DNA of 64,000 bases from Echria macrotheca (lineage: Eukaryota; Ascomycota; Sordariomycetes; Sordariales; Schizotheciaceae). How positions within the stretch are numbered: the stretch's first letter is position 1; each line of letters opens with the position of its first letter. Of the stretch, positions 45,397 to 54,750 are shown in pieces. The position numbers were made by a program, and so were the translations under genes. The stretch spans positions 434,001-498,000 of the forward strand of contig MU839841.1 in NCBI GenBank assembly GCA_030411725.1. The letters are read 5' to 3'. Below the pieces are notes generated by a model, which had not been told where the DNA came from, searched no databases, and saw nothing but the letters and a program-made list of their open reading frames with translations.

Positions 45397-46572
45397 ATGG
45401 AATCGCCGCGTTCCCCGAAGCGCAGGAGGATTCTTGCGTCCATTAACCGGCCAGATGTCCAAACCGAAGACGGAACAACCAAAGGCCGACGCGATGCGTC
45501 GCCATCTCCGGCTCCGGACTCGCCTGAGACTCAGAAACGGACCGAACCTACCCCGCCAAACGATGCAGCCGACGGGACTGGAGGGAGAGAATCCAGCGCT
45601 GCGCCCAAGGTGAAGCCCTTCCGCTTCAAATCGTCCAAGTCGCATCGCAGCTCTCGTCACAGACGGCCCGACGAAGACGACCCTTCAGACTCGCGACCCC
45701 GCCATCGCCGTGATCGGAACTCAGGCTCGCGCTCGCGCTCACGCTCACGCTCGCCCATGTCAACCCGTCACAGCCAAAGCCACAGCAGCCGCCGTCGTCA
45801 TAGACGCAATCATCATCATCGCGACCATGATGACCGCCGCCATCGCCGCCGGAAATCTCCCTCGGCCAAGGCAGACGCAGAGGACGAACCCGACCCGCCA
45901 GACCCCTTCGCGCCCGCCCCTCTCTCCCCCGACACAGCCTTCCGCGAGTCCCTCTTCGACGCCATGGCCGACGACGAGGGCGCCGCCTACTGGGAATCCG
46001 TCTACGGCCAGCCGATCCACGTGCACCAGCCGCCGAAGGGCACGCTGGAGCGCATGACGGACGACGAGTACGCGGCATACGTCCGCCAGAAGATGTGGGA
46101 GAAGACGCACGCCGGGCTGGTCGAGGAGCGCGCGCGCCGGGAGCGGGAGAAGGAGGAGCAGCGCCGGCGCGACGAGGAGGGGCGGCGCATCGCCGAGGAG
46201 ATGGAGCGCAGTCTGCGGCGCGGGGAGGAGAGGAGGCGTCGGAGGGGGTGGAAGGTTGCTTGGGAGGTTTATCTCGGAAAGTGGGAGGGGTGGGATGGGC
46301 GGACAGTCGAAGGGATTCCGTGGCCGAGGAGGACCGAGGAAGAAGCGATGGATGAGGATGGTGTTAGGGCCTTCTTTGTGAATGGGCTGGCGCTGGACGA
46401 GCTTGGCGAGAAGGAATTCGCGGCGAGGCTCAAGGACGAGCGGGTGAGGTGGCACCCGGACAAGATGCAGCAGCGGTTGGGTGGGACGGTGGAGGGCGGG
46501 GTGATGAAGGATGTTACCATGATTTTCCAGGTCATTGATCGGCTGTGGAATGATACCCGGAAGGCTGGCTAG
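45397..46572 (+). CDS. NFKBIL1-like nuclear protein (NF-kappa-B inhibitor-like protein 1 family)
   Basis: The 391-residue product starts at ATG 45397 (context gggcATGG, then ESPRSPKRRRI, a nuclear-localisation-like patch). An in-frame ATG at 45262 would add 45 residues without domain character. Residues about 70-165 are extremely Arg/Ser/His-rich (an RS-like low-complexity region). A charged coiled coil rich in Glu and Arg follows (about 240-300). The C-terminal part has W-x-V-A-W-E-x-Y, a GIPWPR motif and a J-domain-like RWHPDKM motif (about 355-362) before the closing helix. This order matches fungal NFKBIL1-like proteins. The human relative is linked to splicing and transcription; the fungal role is not established. 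No ankyrin repeats are seen. Confidence 0.82.
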   Translation: MESPRSPKRRRILASINRPDVQTEDGTTKGRRDASPSPAPDSPETQKRTEPTPPNDAADGTGGRESSAAPKVKPFRFKSSKSHRSSRHRRPDEDDPSDSRPRHRRDRNSGSRSRSRSRSPMSTRHSQSHSSRRRHRRNHHHRDHDDRRHRRRKSPSAKADAEDEPDPPDPFAPAPLSPDTAFRESLFDAMADDEGAAYWESVYGQPIHVHQPPKGTLERMTDDEYAAYVRQKMWEKTHAGLVEERARREREKEEQRRRDEEGRRIAEEMERSLRRGEERRRRRGWKVAWEVYLGKWEGWDGRTVEGIPWPRRTEEEAMDEDGVRAFFVNGLALDELGEKEFAARLKDERVRWHPDKMQQRLGGTVEGGVMKDVTMIFQVIDRLWNDTRKAG

Positions 46573-46730
46573 TCTTCTATCAGTACTTTTTTTCTCGGAA
46601 GAGAGATTCTAGCTGTTTTTGTGTCCAACATGTCTATTGAAGACTCTTGAGCCGTGGATGGTTCACAGAGAGAAGCGGGGGTCAATAACACCCCCAGGAA
46701 TCCAGATATTAAGACTGCACACACACTAGA

Positions 46731-47043
46731 CTGTCTTGCTGCTTCTTCCAAAAAAGGTATTCGAATTCCAGGCCAAGAAATCGATCACATTATGAAAAGC
46801 ATTGAAAGAATATGTCAGTCTGGAAAAGGAAAGGGATTAGACAAGCAAGGAAGGCAACTAAGTACCTTACCCCGTGTTGCCCACCCGGAACCAGTCACGA
46901 TCCTAGGGTCCAGCCCAGGTCGTGCTGGCGTATTACCACACACTTAGAATTCTAAGGTGCTGCTGACCTAAAGAATTCTGGCAATCCTTTTGGAAGCAGG
47001 CTCAATTAGGTGCGGTGGTGCGGTCCAATTGCACAGTCGTCAT
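46731..47043 (+). repeat. degraded dispersed repeat, copy B
   Basis: The first part (46731-46915) matches copy C in direct orientation, starting with AGACTGTCTTGCTGCTTCTT. The second part (about 46890-47043) matches copy A in inverted orientation. No coding capacity. Confidence 0.75.
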
Positions 47044-47050
47044 AGTCGTC

Positions 47051-47310
47051 AGACTGTCTTGCTGCTTCTTCCCGAAAACCTCAAAGGTATGTAGCTATCC
47101 GGATTCCAGGCCCAGGAAAATCGATTCCACTACGAACGACAATGCCTAGAAGTTGAAATTGAGAAGTTGGCATTACTTGTTACCTGTTAGTCGTGACAAG
47201 AAAATCATTGTAGAATATCACGAGTATGTCGGTTTGGAGAAGGAAGGCAAGTACGGGTGTACCCGGTGTTGCCCACCCGGAAGTTCGGAACCAGGAATAA
47301 TTCAATCATT
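47051..47310 (+). repeat. degraded dispersed repeat, copy C
   Basis: Shares a 21-base start block with copy B and the later GTGTTGCCCACCCGGAA block, with a longer, diverged interior. Directly follows copy B. Confidence 0.7.
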
Positions 47311-47340
47311 TACCTGGTACTGGATCATAGATAAACCTGC

Positions 47341-47399
47341 CAACGTAGCATTCTATAGATTCTATAGAAGAGGCGCCCCTACCCAACGTAGCATTCTAT
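47341..47399 (+). repeat. short direct repeat, two 16-base copies
   Basis: CAACGTAGCATTCTAT occurs at 47341-47356 and 47384-47399, 43 bases apart. It may be a footprint of an insertion. Confidence 0.85.
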
Positions 47400-48109
47400 G
47401 ATCCGTAGAGATATATGTTCCATTAGGATGGGGGGTGCGCGCGGGGGCGGGAATGGGGTCTGGGGTACGGATCCGTATTTTGCCACACTTGCCTCAACTT
47501 CAAGCTGAGTGATACACAACTTTTGAACCAACAATGCAAACGATTGACCAATCTTATTCAGGTCCCCGGTTTTTATCCGGTCTTAAATCCACAACGTCAG
47601 ATGTTTCAACCAATGCAAACAGCCATTCACATTCAACTACACAAAAAAAAAATCAACTACGTCACTTTTACGCTTACCGGCTGTACTGACACGCAATCCA
47701 AGCGGTCATGGTATCCACAGTTAGCATCCTTCTCAACATTCCTTGATTAATTCGAAAGTGCGGGGAAAGATCGTCTTAGCCCTGCAAGGCATGTGCGGCT
47801 GGACCACTGACAAAACGCCATTCCATCAGACAGGAAGCGGCGGACAAGGACTCTCTAAACCACCTCAATTGTATTCATGGCCCTCGTTTTCATGCTACCA
47901 ATGACCAACCGAACCAGTTCCCCAGATGTCGTGATACACCACCTCTCCCCGCATTAAAAGACTCCATGTAGTTCAGGTTCCCCAAGCCAAGCAAAAAACA
48001 CCGGGACCTCGTACAGCGTTAAGAACCGGCCCGATGGCATGCACAATGACCCCCTCATATTTTCTCTATAGAGCACTCCCCCGCCCGCTGCTAGCTGCTA
48101 GGTACCAAC

Positions 48110-48607
48110 TTAAAAGTTGGCCAGCACGGCAGCACCGCCCAGCAGGGCACCCATAGCAACGGCGCCCGTCATGGCCGGGGCGGCGTTGGGGCTCGTGGCA
48201 GTAGCAGCCGTCGAGCTGGCAGCGTTGGTGACCGAGTTGATGGCCGAGCCGGCCGAGCTGGTGATCGAGGCGAGCTCCGACGTGAGCGAGGCGCGGTCCG
48301 AGCCCGAGGCCGTGGCGAGCCGCGACGAGATGGACGAGATGGCGTTGCCGGCGTCGCTCGTGATGGAGCTCAGCTGCGACGAGGCGACAGAGTCAATCGA
48401 CGAGAGGATCGAGCTGGCACGCGTGGCGAGCGAGCTGGAGCTCGAGAGGATCGAGCTCGCGGCCGACCCCGTAACGATGACGCTCGTTTGGGCCTGTGAC
48501 ATCGAGCGGAGTTAGTTATGTGTGCACGTCTGAGCCGCATCAGTGAGCCTGGATATGCGTACCGAGACAAGCGAGGCAAAGGCCGCGAGAACAACAGCGA
48601 AACGCAT
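48110..48607 (-). CDS. small secreted Ser/Ala-rich protein, probably GPI-anchored
   Basis: Exons read 48607-48563 and 48493-48110; the 69-nt intron has GTACGC, CTAAC and CACAG, giving 142 residues. The first exon encodes exactly the hydrophobic signal-peptide core (MRFAVVLAAFASLVS) and the second continues AQTSV, a normal cleavage site. The mature part (about 20-115) is almost only Ser, Ala, Thr, Ile and Leu in a repeating pattern of SSI.S/ASSI.S units, likely a long O-glycosylated helical rod. The C-terminus is hydrophobic with small residues (TGAVAMGALLGGAAVLANF), as in a GPI signal. No cysteine in the mature part. A TATATA box lies 130 bases upstream. Surface or wall protein of unknown function. 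Confidence 0.82.
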
Positions 48608-49482
48608 CTTGGCGATTGGTGGTTGGACTCGAAAATGTCTGTAGGTAAACTTTGTTGGAAGTGTTGAAGGCGGTAGATGCTGAACGAGTGCGGATGTTTG
48701 GTCCTTGGGTTGACAGAGCAAGGGAACCCGAGGCAACTGCTTATATACCCTTCAGAGAACCCGTTTCAGGCGTGCCTTCCCTCTGATTGACTGACTGGAC
48801 TGACGCACCAACTTCCAGCCACAGCATCCACCGGTCCCAGCCTCGGTTAGCGTTTGCTTCACCGTGCAATGGGATGGGGCTTAGCAAACGAATTTGCATG
48901 AGCTCGTGACGCAACCGTTTGCCAGCTGGAAGAGTGAGGCCCCATCGGGCGTGCAGATCGGCCGTGCCGTCTGGTTTCTGGTCTGCTCGGCCCCGAAACA
49001 GCTCCACCGGCTGACGAAACTTGATTGCCCAGCAAACGGGAGCGGGGTTGGCCAGAACCGGCTTCTTGGAGCGTGTCATGATTGCATCGATGGGCGTCAT
49101 TGCGGGGACTCTCTCCAGCAACGACCCGGACCTTCCGCCAACATCGGGACATCGGAGCTGGGCGAGGTCCAACTGGTCGGTAGCAGCCCTGGCCGGCTTG
49201 TTGGAGTCAATTCGCTGCATTCGGATTGTAAATAATTCCGGCCGCGGCCGCCGCTTCGTGGTTCCAGGAACGGCCTCCTGGAATCCCTGCATGCGACATC
49301 GGAAGCCACATGCATGCGCTCGCAAGGGTTTCAACTTTATTTCAACGCCTTTGTGCCAGCTGCTGGACTCTTGCCAAGCACGCCGGAAAGAAACGCCGGG
49401 GCCAAAGCGGAGGCCGTTGCGCATTCGACAGCATTCCAAAGGAGCCTCCCGCCGTCCCGCCCCGGCGGCCATGACATCATCC
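48608..49482. other. intergenic region, 0.9 kb
   Basis: Promoter of the small wall protein and 3' UTR of sin1. The overlapping open frames on both strands have no gene character. Confidence 0.6.
48738..48747 (-). promoter_or_regulatory. TATA-like box of the 48110-48607 gene
   Basis: On the minus strand this reads GTATATAAGC, about 130 bases before the start codon. Confidence 0.5.
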
Positions 49483-52010
49483 TCACACATCTCGGTACGG
49501 TGAGATGCCCTTCTTTAGCTCCTGCACTATCTCGGCTGCGTGTTCCGCACTGCTGGTGACAAAGTCGTACCGTTTGCTCTCGTTGGCCTTGTAGACGACC
49601 AGCTATACAAAATATGAGTCACCGCCACGGCTCGCCAAAAAAAGGGGCTGCACACCTTGAAGTTGGTCGGGTGTTTGCGCGATACTTTGCACCCGACTAC
49701 GTTGCTGAAGTGCACTGTTGTGGTTTTGCCATCGCCTTCGACCATCTTGCCGCCGGAAGCTGGCATGATGTGCACGTACTCCCCGTCGATGGCAAAGATT
49801 CTCTCCGACATCAGACGCATCGCCTGCTTGCGCCAGACCGTGTACTTTTTGTAGTTGGGACCGACCCCGAGCTCGTCCTGTTTTAGAATCTCCTTGGCCA
49901 GGGGGTGGGTTCCCATGATCTTTGTCTTCTTGGACTTGCTCCAGCTTGCGTTGTCTGCAAACAGCAATGGCCGGGGCGACGAGCTGCTAGGCGAACCCGT
50001 CATGGTGAGCGGTCCGTCGGTTGCGAATCGGCGTCTGTAAAGGTCCAGATCCGTCATGTTGCCAAGAGAAGCCACGGTACGATCGAGCAAAACGACGGTG
50101 CCCGAGTGCGGAAGCTTCAGCACATGGTTAGCCTTGTCAAGTTGCCTCTTGCGGCAGACCATGTCCAGGACGTCTGCGAGCCAGGTCTCTGTCGTTACAT
50201 CCAGAGTGACCATTTGGCCGGGAGCAATATCAGAAGAGTGGATATGGATGCGCAGAAGCTTCTTTTCGGCGCGTGTTGTGTTATGGGCCGAGGCAGGCTG
50301 TGCCGGCTGAGGAAGATCGGCAAACATGGTGATGTTGCCGCGATGGATCGTGTTGAGCACTGGATTCCCGCGCGGCTGCGCAAGCTGCATGAAATTGTCT
50401 GGTTTAGGCGTGTTCTTGGGCGTGATATCCTCACCATCCTGGCCCTCGGTCACCTCTTGCTCGAACTGCGGCGTCAGCTTCTGATTCTCAGCGAATTCTG
50501 CCTCGGAGGCCTGCACAAGGGCGAAGATATCGTAGACTTTGGAGTTGGAGCGTGACCTGCCGGCTTTGTTGTTCGCCGTGGTGAACGAGACGAGCTGCTT
50601 CTTGCGTTCCAGCGGCGGAAAATCATCATCCACCTCTCCATCCTCCTCTACCATTCGCAGAGTCCACCAGTTCACGTTCAGCTTATCGCTCGGCAACGGG
50701 GGCTCCAGCTTTTCCTCGTTATAACGCCATAAACTGAGTCCAATAAGGTCGGCAACTGTCACGGCTCTGTCGCCGCCTTCGCCCTGGTGGATGGTACGCC
50801 GGATGAGAACCTCAAACGGCTTGGACGGATTGTTGGACATGGGGGCGTAGATGCGCAGCATGATGGGGTTCGGGTCGCCCTGGCCAGATAGCGAGGCAAA
50901 GCTATCGAAAGGAAGAGCCGGCTTTGTCTTTTTGGCCTTGAGCGCCGCCGACAGTAGACTTTTTGGCTGTGCCATGCTCAGGGGTCGGATGGTGCTCATG
51001 GGCCGCGGCGGTGGTAGGTCACCAACAGAGATCTGTAGCGGGGCGGGCATGGCCGAACGTCGGATAGTCGATCTCCTCGTGAATTCTCGTGGTGGCGTGC
51101 CAACCACTTGGTCTCGGGGAGAGGCATTCATCGGCCTCTTGACTGCGTCCAAAATGGAAGCGGAGTCGATACTCTCCAGGAAGGCCGAAGACATGTCTGA
51201 CGCATCCGAATCTTCCTCCTCTTCCTCTTCGAGCAGGTCGCTCTCCTGGCGTTTGATTCCCACGCTGGGCTCCGTATTCAACTTGGCCGTCAATTTGGCA
51301 GCCCGGGCGGCCGATCGAGCAGCCTCCTTTTGCCTGTGGAACCCCGACGCGTCGAATTCATTCTCAGACGAAACCTCACTACTCGTGACGGTGTCACGGC
51401 GCGCCCTTTCCTTGACCGTCTCGAGGGCCGACTGAGAGCCTCTGCGGGGAGCCGGACGCGGGGAGGGTGCCAGGACCGTCTGGCGGAGAGTTGAAGATTG
51501 GAGCGGTGACGAGCCCGAGCGGTTGCGCAGCGGCATCTTGGCAAATTTTATCTGCTGAGCCGCACGCTGGTCGGGCTCATCATCACTCTCGTCGCTCAGA
51601 TCGCTGCTGTCGTCCTCCTCCATCTGCTCGCGTCTCCTCCGCCGCTTTGTCGCCAAGGCATGGCCGGCCATGTCCGTTGCGCCGCCAGCAAACACGCTTC
51701 CCTCTTCGGCTTCATCTTCGAGCGACAGACCGGCCAGCCGGGGGGCCTGGAAGTATTCGGAGGCGATAGCAGTCGGAATCGGAGGGGAGTGGGTTCGCTT
51801 GATCAAGGCCGGATTCGGTCGCCATCCGGCGGATTTGAAGGGGGCCGAGTTGAGAAAGTTCTCATTGAGGGTAAACAGACGCTCGCCGACTCCATCAGCG
51901 ACTTCGTTGAGGTAGCTCGACCGCAATTGGTACAGGACCAAACTACGCAGTTAGCACGCGCGAGTAGAATGCGACACAGGTACCCACTCCTCAACCTGGA
52001 TTACCGACAT
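49483..52010 (-). CDS. sin1: Sin1/Avo1, TORC2 subunit
   Basis: Sin1 is a core TORC2 subunit: it brings AGC kinases to the complex and binds membranes through a PH domain. Exons read 52010-51988, 51942-49656 and 49602-49483, giving 809 residues. The 23-nt first exon encodes MSVIQVED and its GTGGGT donor joins to LVLYQLRSSYL, matching the conserved Sin1 start; the last exon completes the PH domain (KLVVYKANESKRYDF). Domains: N-terminal YQLRSSYL...GVGERL and GWRPNP (8-50), an acidic/basic low-complexity region (80-320), the CRIM domain (about 330-465, FASLSGQGDPNPIMLRIY...), a Ras-binding-like domain (about 560-645) and the PH domain (about 680-805). Divergent from the PRCC-family gene, 560 bases between start codons. 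Confidence 0.93.
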
Positions 52011-52570
52011 GGCACCGTTGCTGCCGCATTGAGCCCCGGTGCAGTCGATCGAGATGGCTTGAATGAGGTGTTGAGAAAGTTGCCGTAGGACAGAGTTTGT
52101 GTCGTGGTACGTCCCAGTCTGGGCCGTGCTGGAGTGTTGGGGATTCAGCCTCGTGAAACAAGGGAGGCTTCCCCGCGACCTCTTGGACTGTGCGCTTGAG
52201 GGAACTGAGTAAATGTACTCTGCCAACTTTGGGGCGCACCAAAGCAAACCTAACAAGCCAGACTGAGCTATTTCGAGTTTCAAGACCACTTTGAATGTTC
52301 CCTAGACGAAACAATATGTGTTTAAATGCAAACATCTAACGCTAGATGTTTGTAGAGATGTTAGATGTTTCGGAGAGTACATGCCAGTACATGTTCCCCC
52401 TGTACCCCGCAAGCGCACCAGCGACGCCGGGGGTCAGGCCAGACCAGCCAAGCGACCGACGTCCAGGCCGTTGATCTGACGCCAACTTTTTTCAACGCTC
52501 CAAATCCACCAACTTGCAACGCTTCAACCGAACACCACCCGACCCGAATAACTACCAAAAAACCAACCCG
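52011..52570. promoter_or_regulatory. bidirectional promoter region of sin1 and the PRCC-family gene
   Basis: 560 bases between two divergent start codons. Contains a nested palindromic element at 52330-52370 built from AAACATCTAAC and its inverse, and a direct AGTACATG pair at about 52377-52398. Confidence 0.6.
52330..52370. repeat. palindromic element with three AACATCTA/TAGATGTT arms
   Basis: AAACATCTAAC is followed after two bases by TAGATGTTT and after a further spacer by GTTAGATGTTT. Either inverse arm can pair with the first. Confidence 0.9.
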
Positions 52571-53794
52571 ATGGCTTTGGTCGACTATTCAGATTCAGAC
52601 TCTGAGTCGGAATCAGAGCAACAAACCGAACAACCACCACCCAAACCCACACCCTCAGCCTCTTCCTCGACAAGCACCCAGAAGAAACCCTTCCAGAAAT
52701 TAATCGACCGCTCCGCCGACGGCACGGCCAAGATCCGCGTCCACCTTCCCAGCGCCGGCGCCGAAGAAAATGACGACCAGCAACCTCCGGCGAAACGGGC
52801 GCGCACCATCGGCGCCAGCAGCGGCCCAACCAGCCGCTTCAGCAACTTCTCGTCGTTCCTCCCTCCGCCAAAAAAGCCCGCCGCCCCCGCTCCGTCGGCA
52901 TCAAAGAAACCCGCCGCAGCGCCGTTCCAACTACGCACGGCTGCCGAGCCAGCTTTCCAGCGCGGTTCTGCGTTCGACGATGACGATGGAGATGATATGG
53001 GAGGAGGCGGAAGCGGACTAAACCTCCCCCCACCAAAAAGACCAACAATTCCCGAGGGCCAGAAACCTGCCGACGAAGTAAAACTGGTCGGCAAGCCGCT
53101 GATGTTCAAGCCGCTATCTGTGATGCGCAAGGGAGCAGGGAAGAAGAAGGCGACACCAACAGGTGCTGGGAAGGCAGCCCCGGCCCCGGGGACGGCGGCT
53201 GCATCAGGACCGTCACAACAGGAAGTCAAGCCGGCGCCACCACCACCGCCGGCAAAGAAAAAAATGTCGCTCTTTTCGACAGATGATGACGATGAACCCC
53301 GCTCTAAAATCCCAGACCCTACGCCGGAAGCAGAGGGGCCATACGAACCCATCTACTCGCTAGATGACTTTTCACAACAACAACCGCCGCCCGAGGAAGA
53401 AGACACAGTAACATCCGAATACTCCTCGTATCACCCACCACCACCACCACCCCCTCAACAACAAGAAACCTCGTTCTCCTCACTAACCCAAGGCCTAAAC
53501 CTATCGGCCGCCTCGCAGCGCGACCTCTTTGGCCGTAACTCTTCGGCGTTCTCGTCGACAACAAACGCGCGCATAGTCAACTTCAACATGGAGCAGGAAT
53601 ACGCGGCCAACGAGGCGCTCCGCGCGTCGGGCGAGCAGCAGACGTATAACCCTGTGAGGGCGATCGCGCCGGGCAAGCACAGTCTGCGGCAGGTGGTCAG
53701 CATGGCGCAGAATAACCAGGACGCGCTGGAGGATAGCTTTGTGCAGGGGCGGGTGAATCGGAAGGATGCTGCGGGGAGGTATGGGTGGAAGTGA
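52571..53794 (+). CDS. PRCC-family nuclear protein (MAD2B-interacting domain)
   Basis: A single exon of 407 residues. The start at 52571 gives MALVDYSDSDSESE, the usual opening of PRCC-family proteins; an upstream in-frame ATG at 52514 would add 19 unremarkable residues. Most of the protein is low complexity: acidic serine repeats, Pro runs (including seven consecutive Pro), Lys-rich patches (PPAKRAR, a nuclear signal candidate). The conserved part is the C-terminus (about 320-407): NFNMEQEYAANEALR, GKHSLRQVVSMAQNNQDALEDSF and RKDAAGRYGW, characteristic of PRCC, whose human member binds MAD2B and associates with splicing factors. Molecular role in fungi is not settled. The gene has no intron and lies divergent from sin1. 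Confidence 0.87.
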   Translation: MALVDYSDSDSESESEQQTEQPPPKPTPSASSSTSTQKKPFQKLIDRSADGTAKIRVHLPSAGAEENDDQQPPAKRARTIGASSGPTSRFSNFSSFLPPPKKPAAPAPSASKKPAAAPFQLRTAAEPAFQRGSAFDDDDGDDMGGGGSGLNLPPPKRPTIPEGQKPADEVKLVGKPLMFKPLSVMRKGAGKKKATPTGAGKAAPAPGTAAASGPSQQEVKPAPPPPPAKKKMSLFSTDDDDEPRSKIPDPTPEAEGPYEPIYSLDDFSQQQPPPEEEDTVTSEYSSYHPPPPPPPQQQETSFSSLTQGLNLSAASQRDLFGRNSSAFSSTTNARIVNFNMEQEYAANEALRASGEQQTYNPVRAIAPGKHSLRQVVSMAQNNQDALEDSFVQGRVNRKDAAGRYGWK

Positions 53795-54750
53795 AGTTTT
53801 CTCTTCTTATATTCCGTGTATATTTATAGAGAGAGGGGGGGGGGAGGCTGGTGTGTGGATGATACCCTTGTAAGACACAGGTACAGCTTAATTAGTTGTG
53901 GTGATGAGAGCGGAAGGGGGATGATAGGTACGACAGTGGAATAAGATGGTTTCCACGGTACACCGAGATATGCTCTGTAAGATATTGGTTGTTAGGAATG
54001 GGTGATCTGGCGGAGGTACAGCTGGATGCTGGATCATTTTTTGTTTGTGAACGGATAGAAGAATGCGCGCCCGTGTGGAAAGTGATAATGATACTATGTA
54101 GTGCTTATTATACGGGATCAATCTCTTTTCTTTATAGGAAAGGGATAGGATGTGTGCAGAGTGGTTAGTGGTTAGTGGTTGGTATGACTGGGGTGATGAT
54201 CATAGGGACTTTGTGCATCTTATTTTTTCCATGGACGTATATGGACGTGTGGAGTCTTGATGTGATAATGTGAATCATGCCCTGTCCTATTTTACATTTT
54301 TATCCAGGCGTCAACTTTCTTAGTCTCTCTCTCTCTCCTTTTTTTGTTCTCGCGGACTCAGATGAATATATATATATATGTATGTATGTATGGGGTGGGA
54401 GGGGAGAGGTGGGAGGGGAGATACGGCAGAAAAACTTCATCTTGTGTTTTTTTTAGTCACATAAAGTTTTGATGTAATAATCCTCAAAAACATATGCTAG
54501 GTATATATACATTGAAGAACCGCCACCCTGTTTTCCCCTCCCAATCCCAGAGAAAAAAATAAATAAAGACCCTAGCCCTGAGGCTGTAAAGAGTATACTG
54601 TGTATATCATGATTATGAAAACCCATTTTGGCAAGTAAAACCCATATCCATATCCGTATCCATATCAAGGGGTATATTAAAAAAACCACAACAACACCCT
54701 TCCCTCCCATCCCCTCCCCCTCCCCCAAACAAACAGAACTAAAGATATAT
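53795..54750. other. convergent intergenic region with low-complexity tracts
   Basis: 3' UTRs of the PRCC-family gene and the gene at 54751. G-rich run at about 53835-53850, TA/GTAT repeats at 54366-54390 and CATATC repeats at about 54640-54665. No gene. Confidence 0.6.

Larger units (their letters stand above)
46573..48109. other. 1.5 kb AT-richer region of degraded repeats
   Basis: No gene. Carries repeat copies B and C plus a 16-base direct duplication. It is less GC-rich than its surroundings, as expected for a decayed mobile element. Confidence 0.65.
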
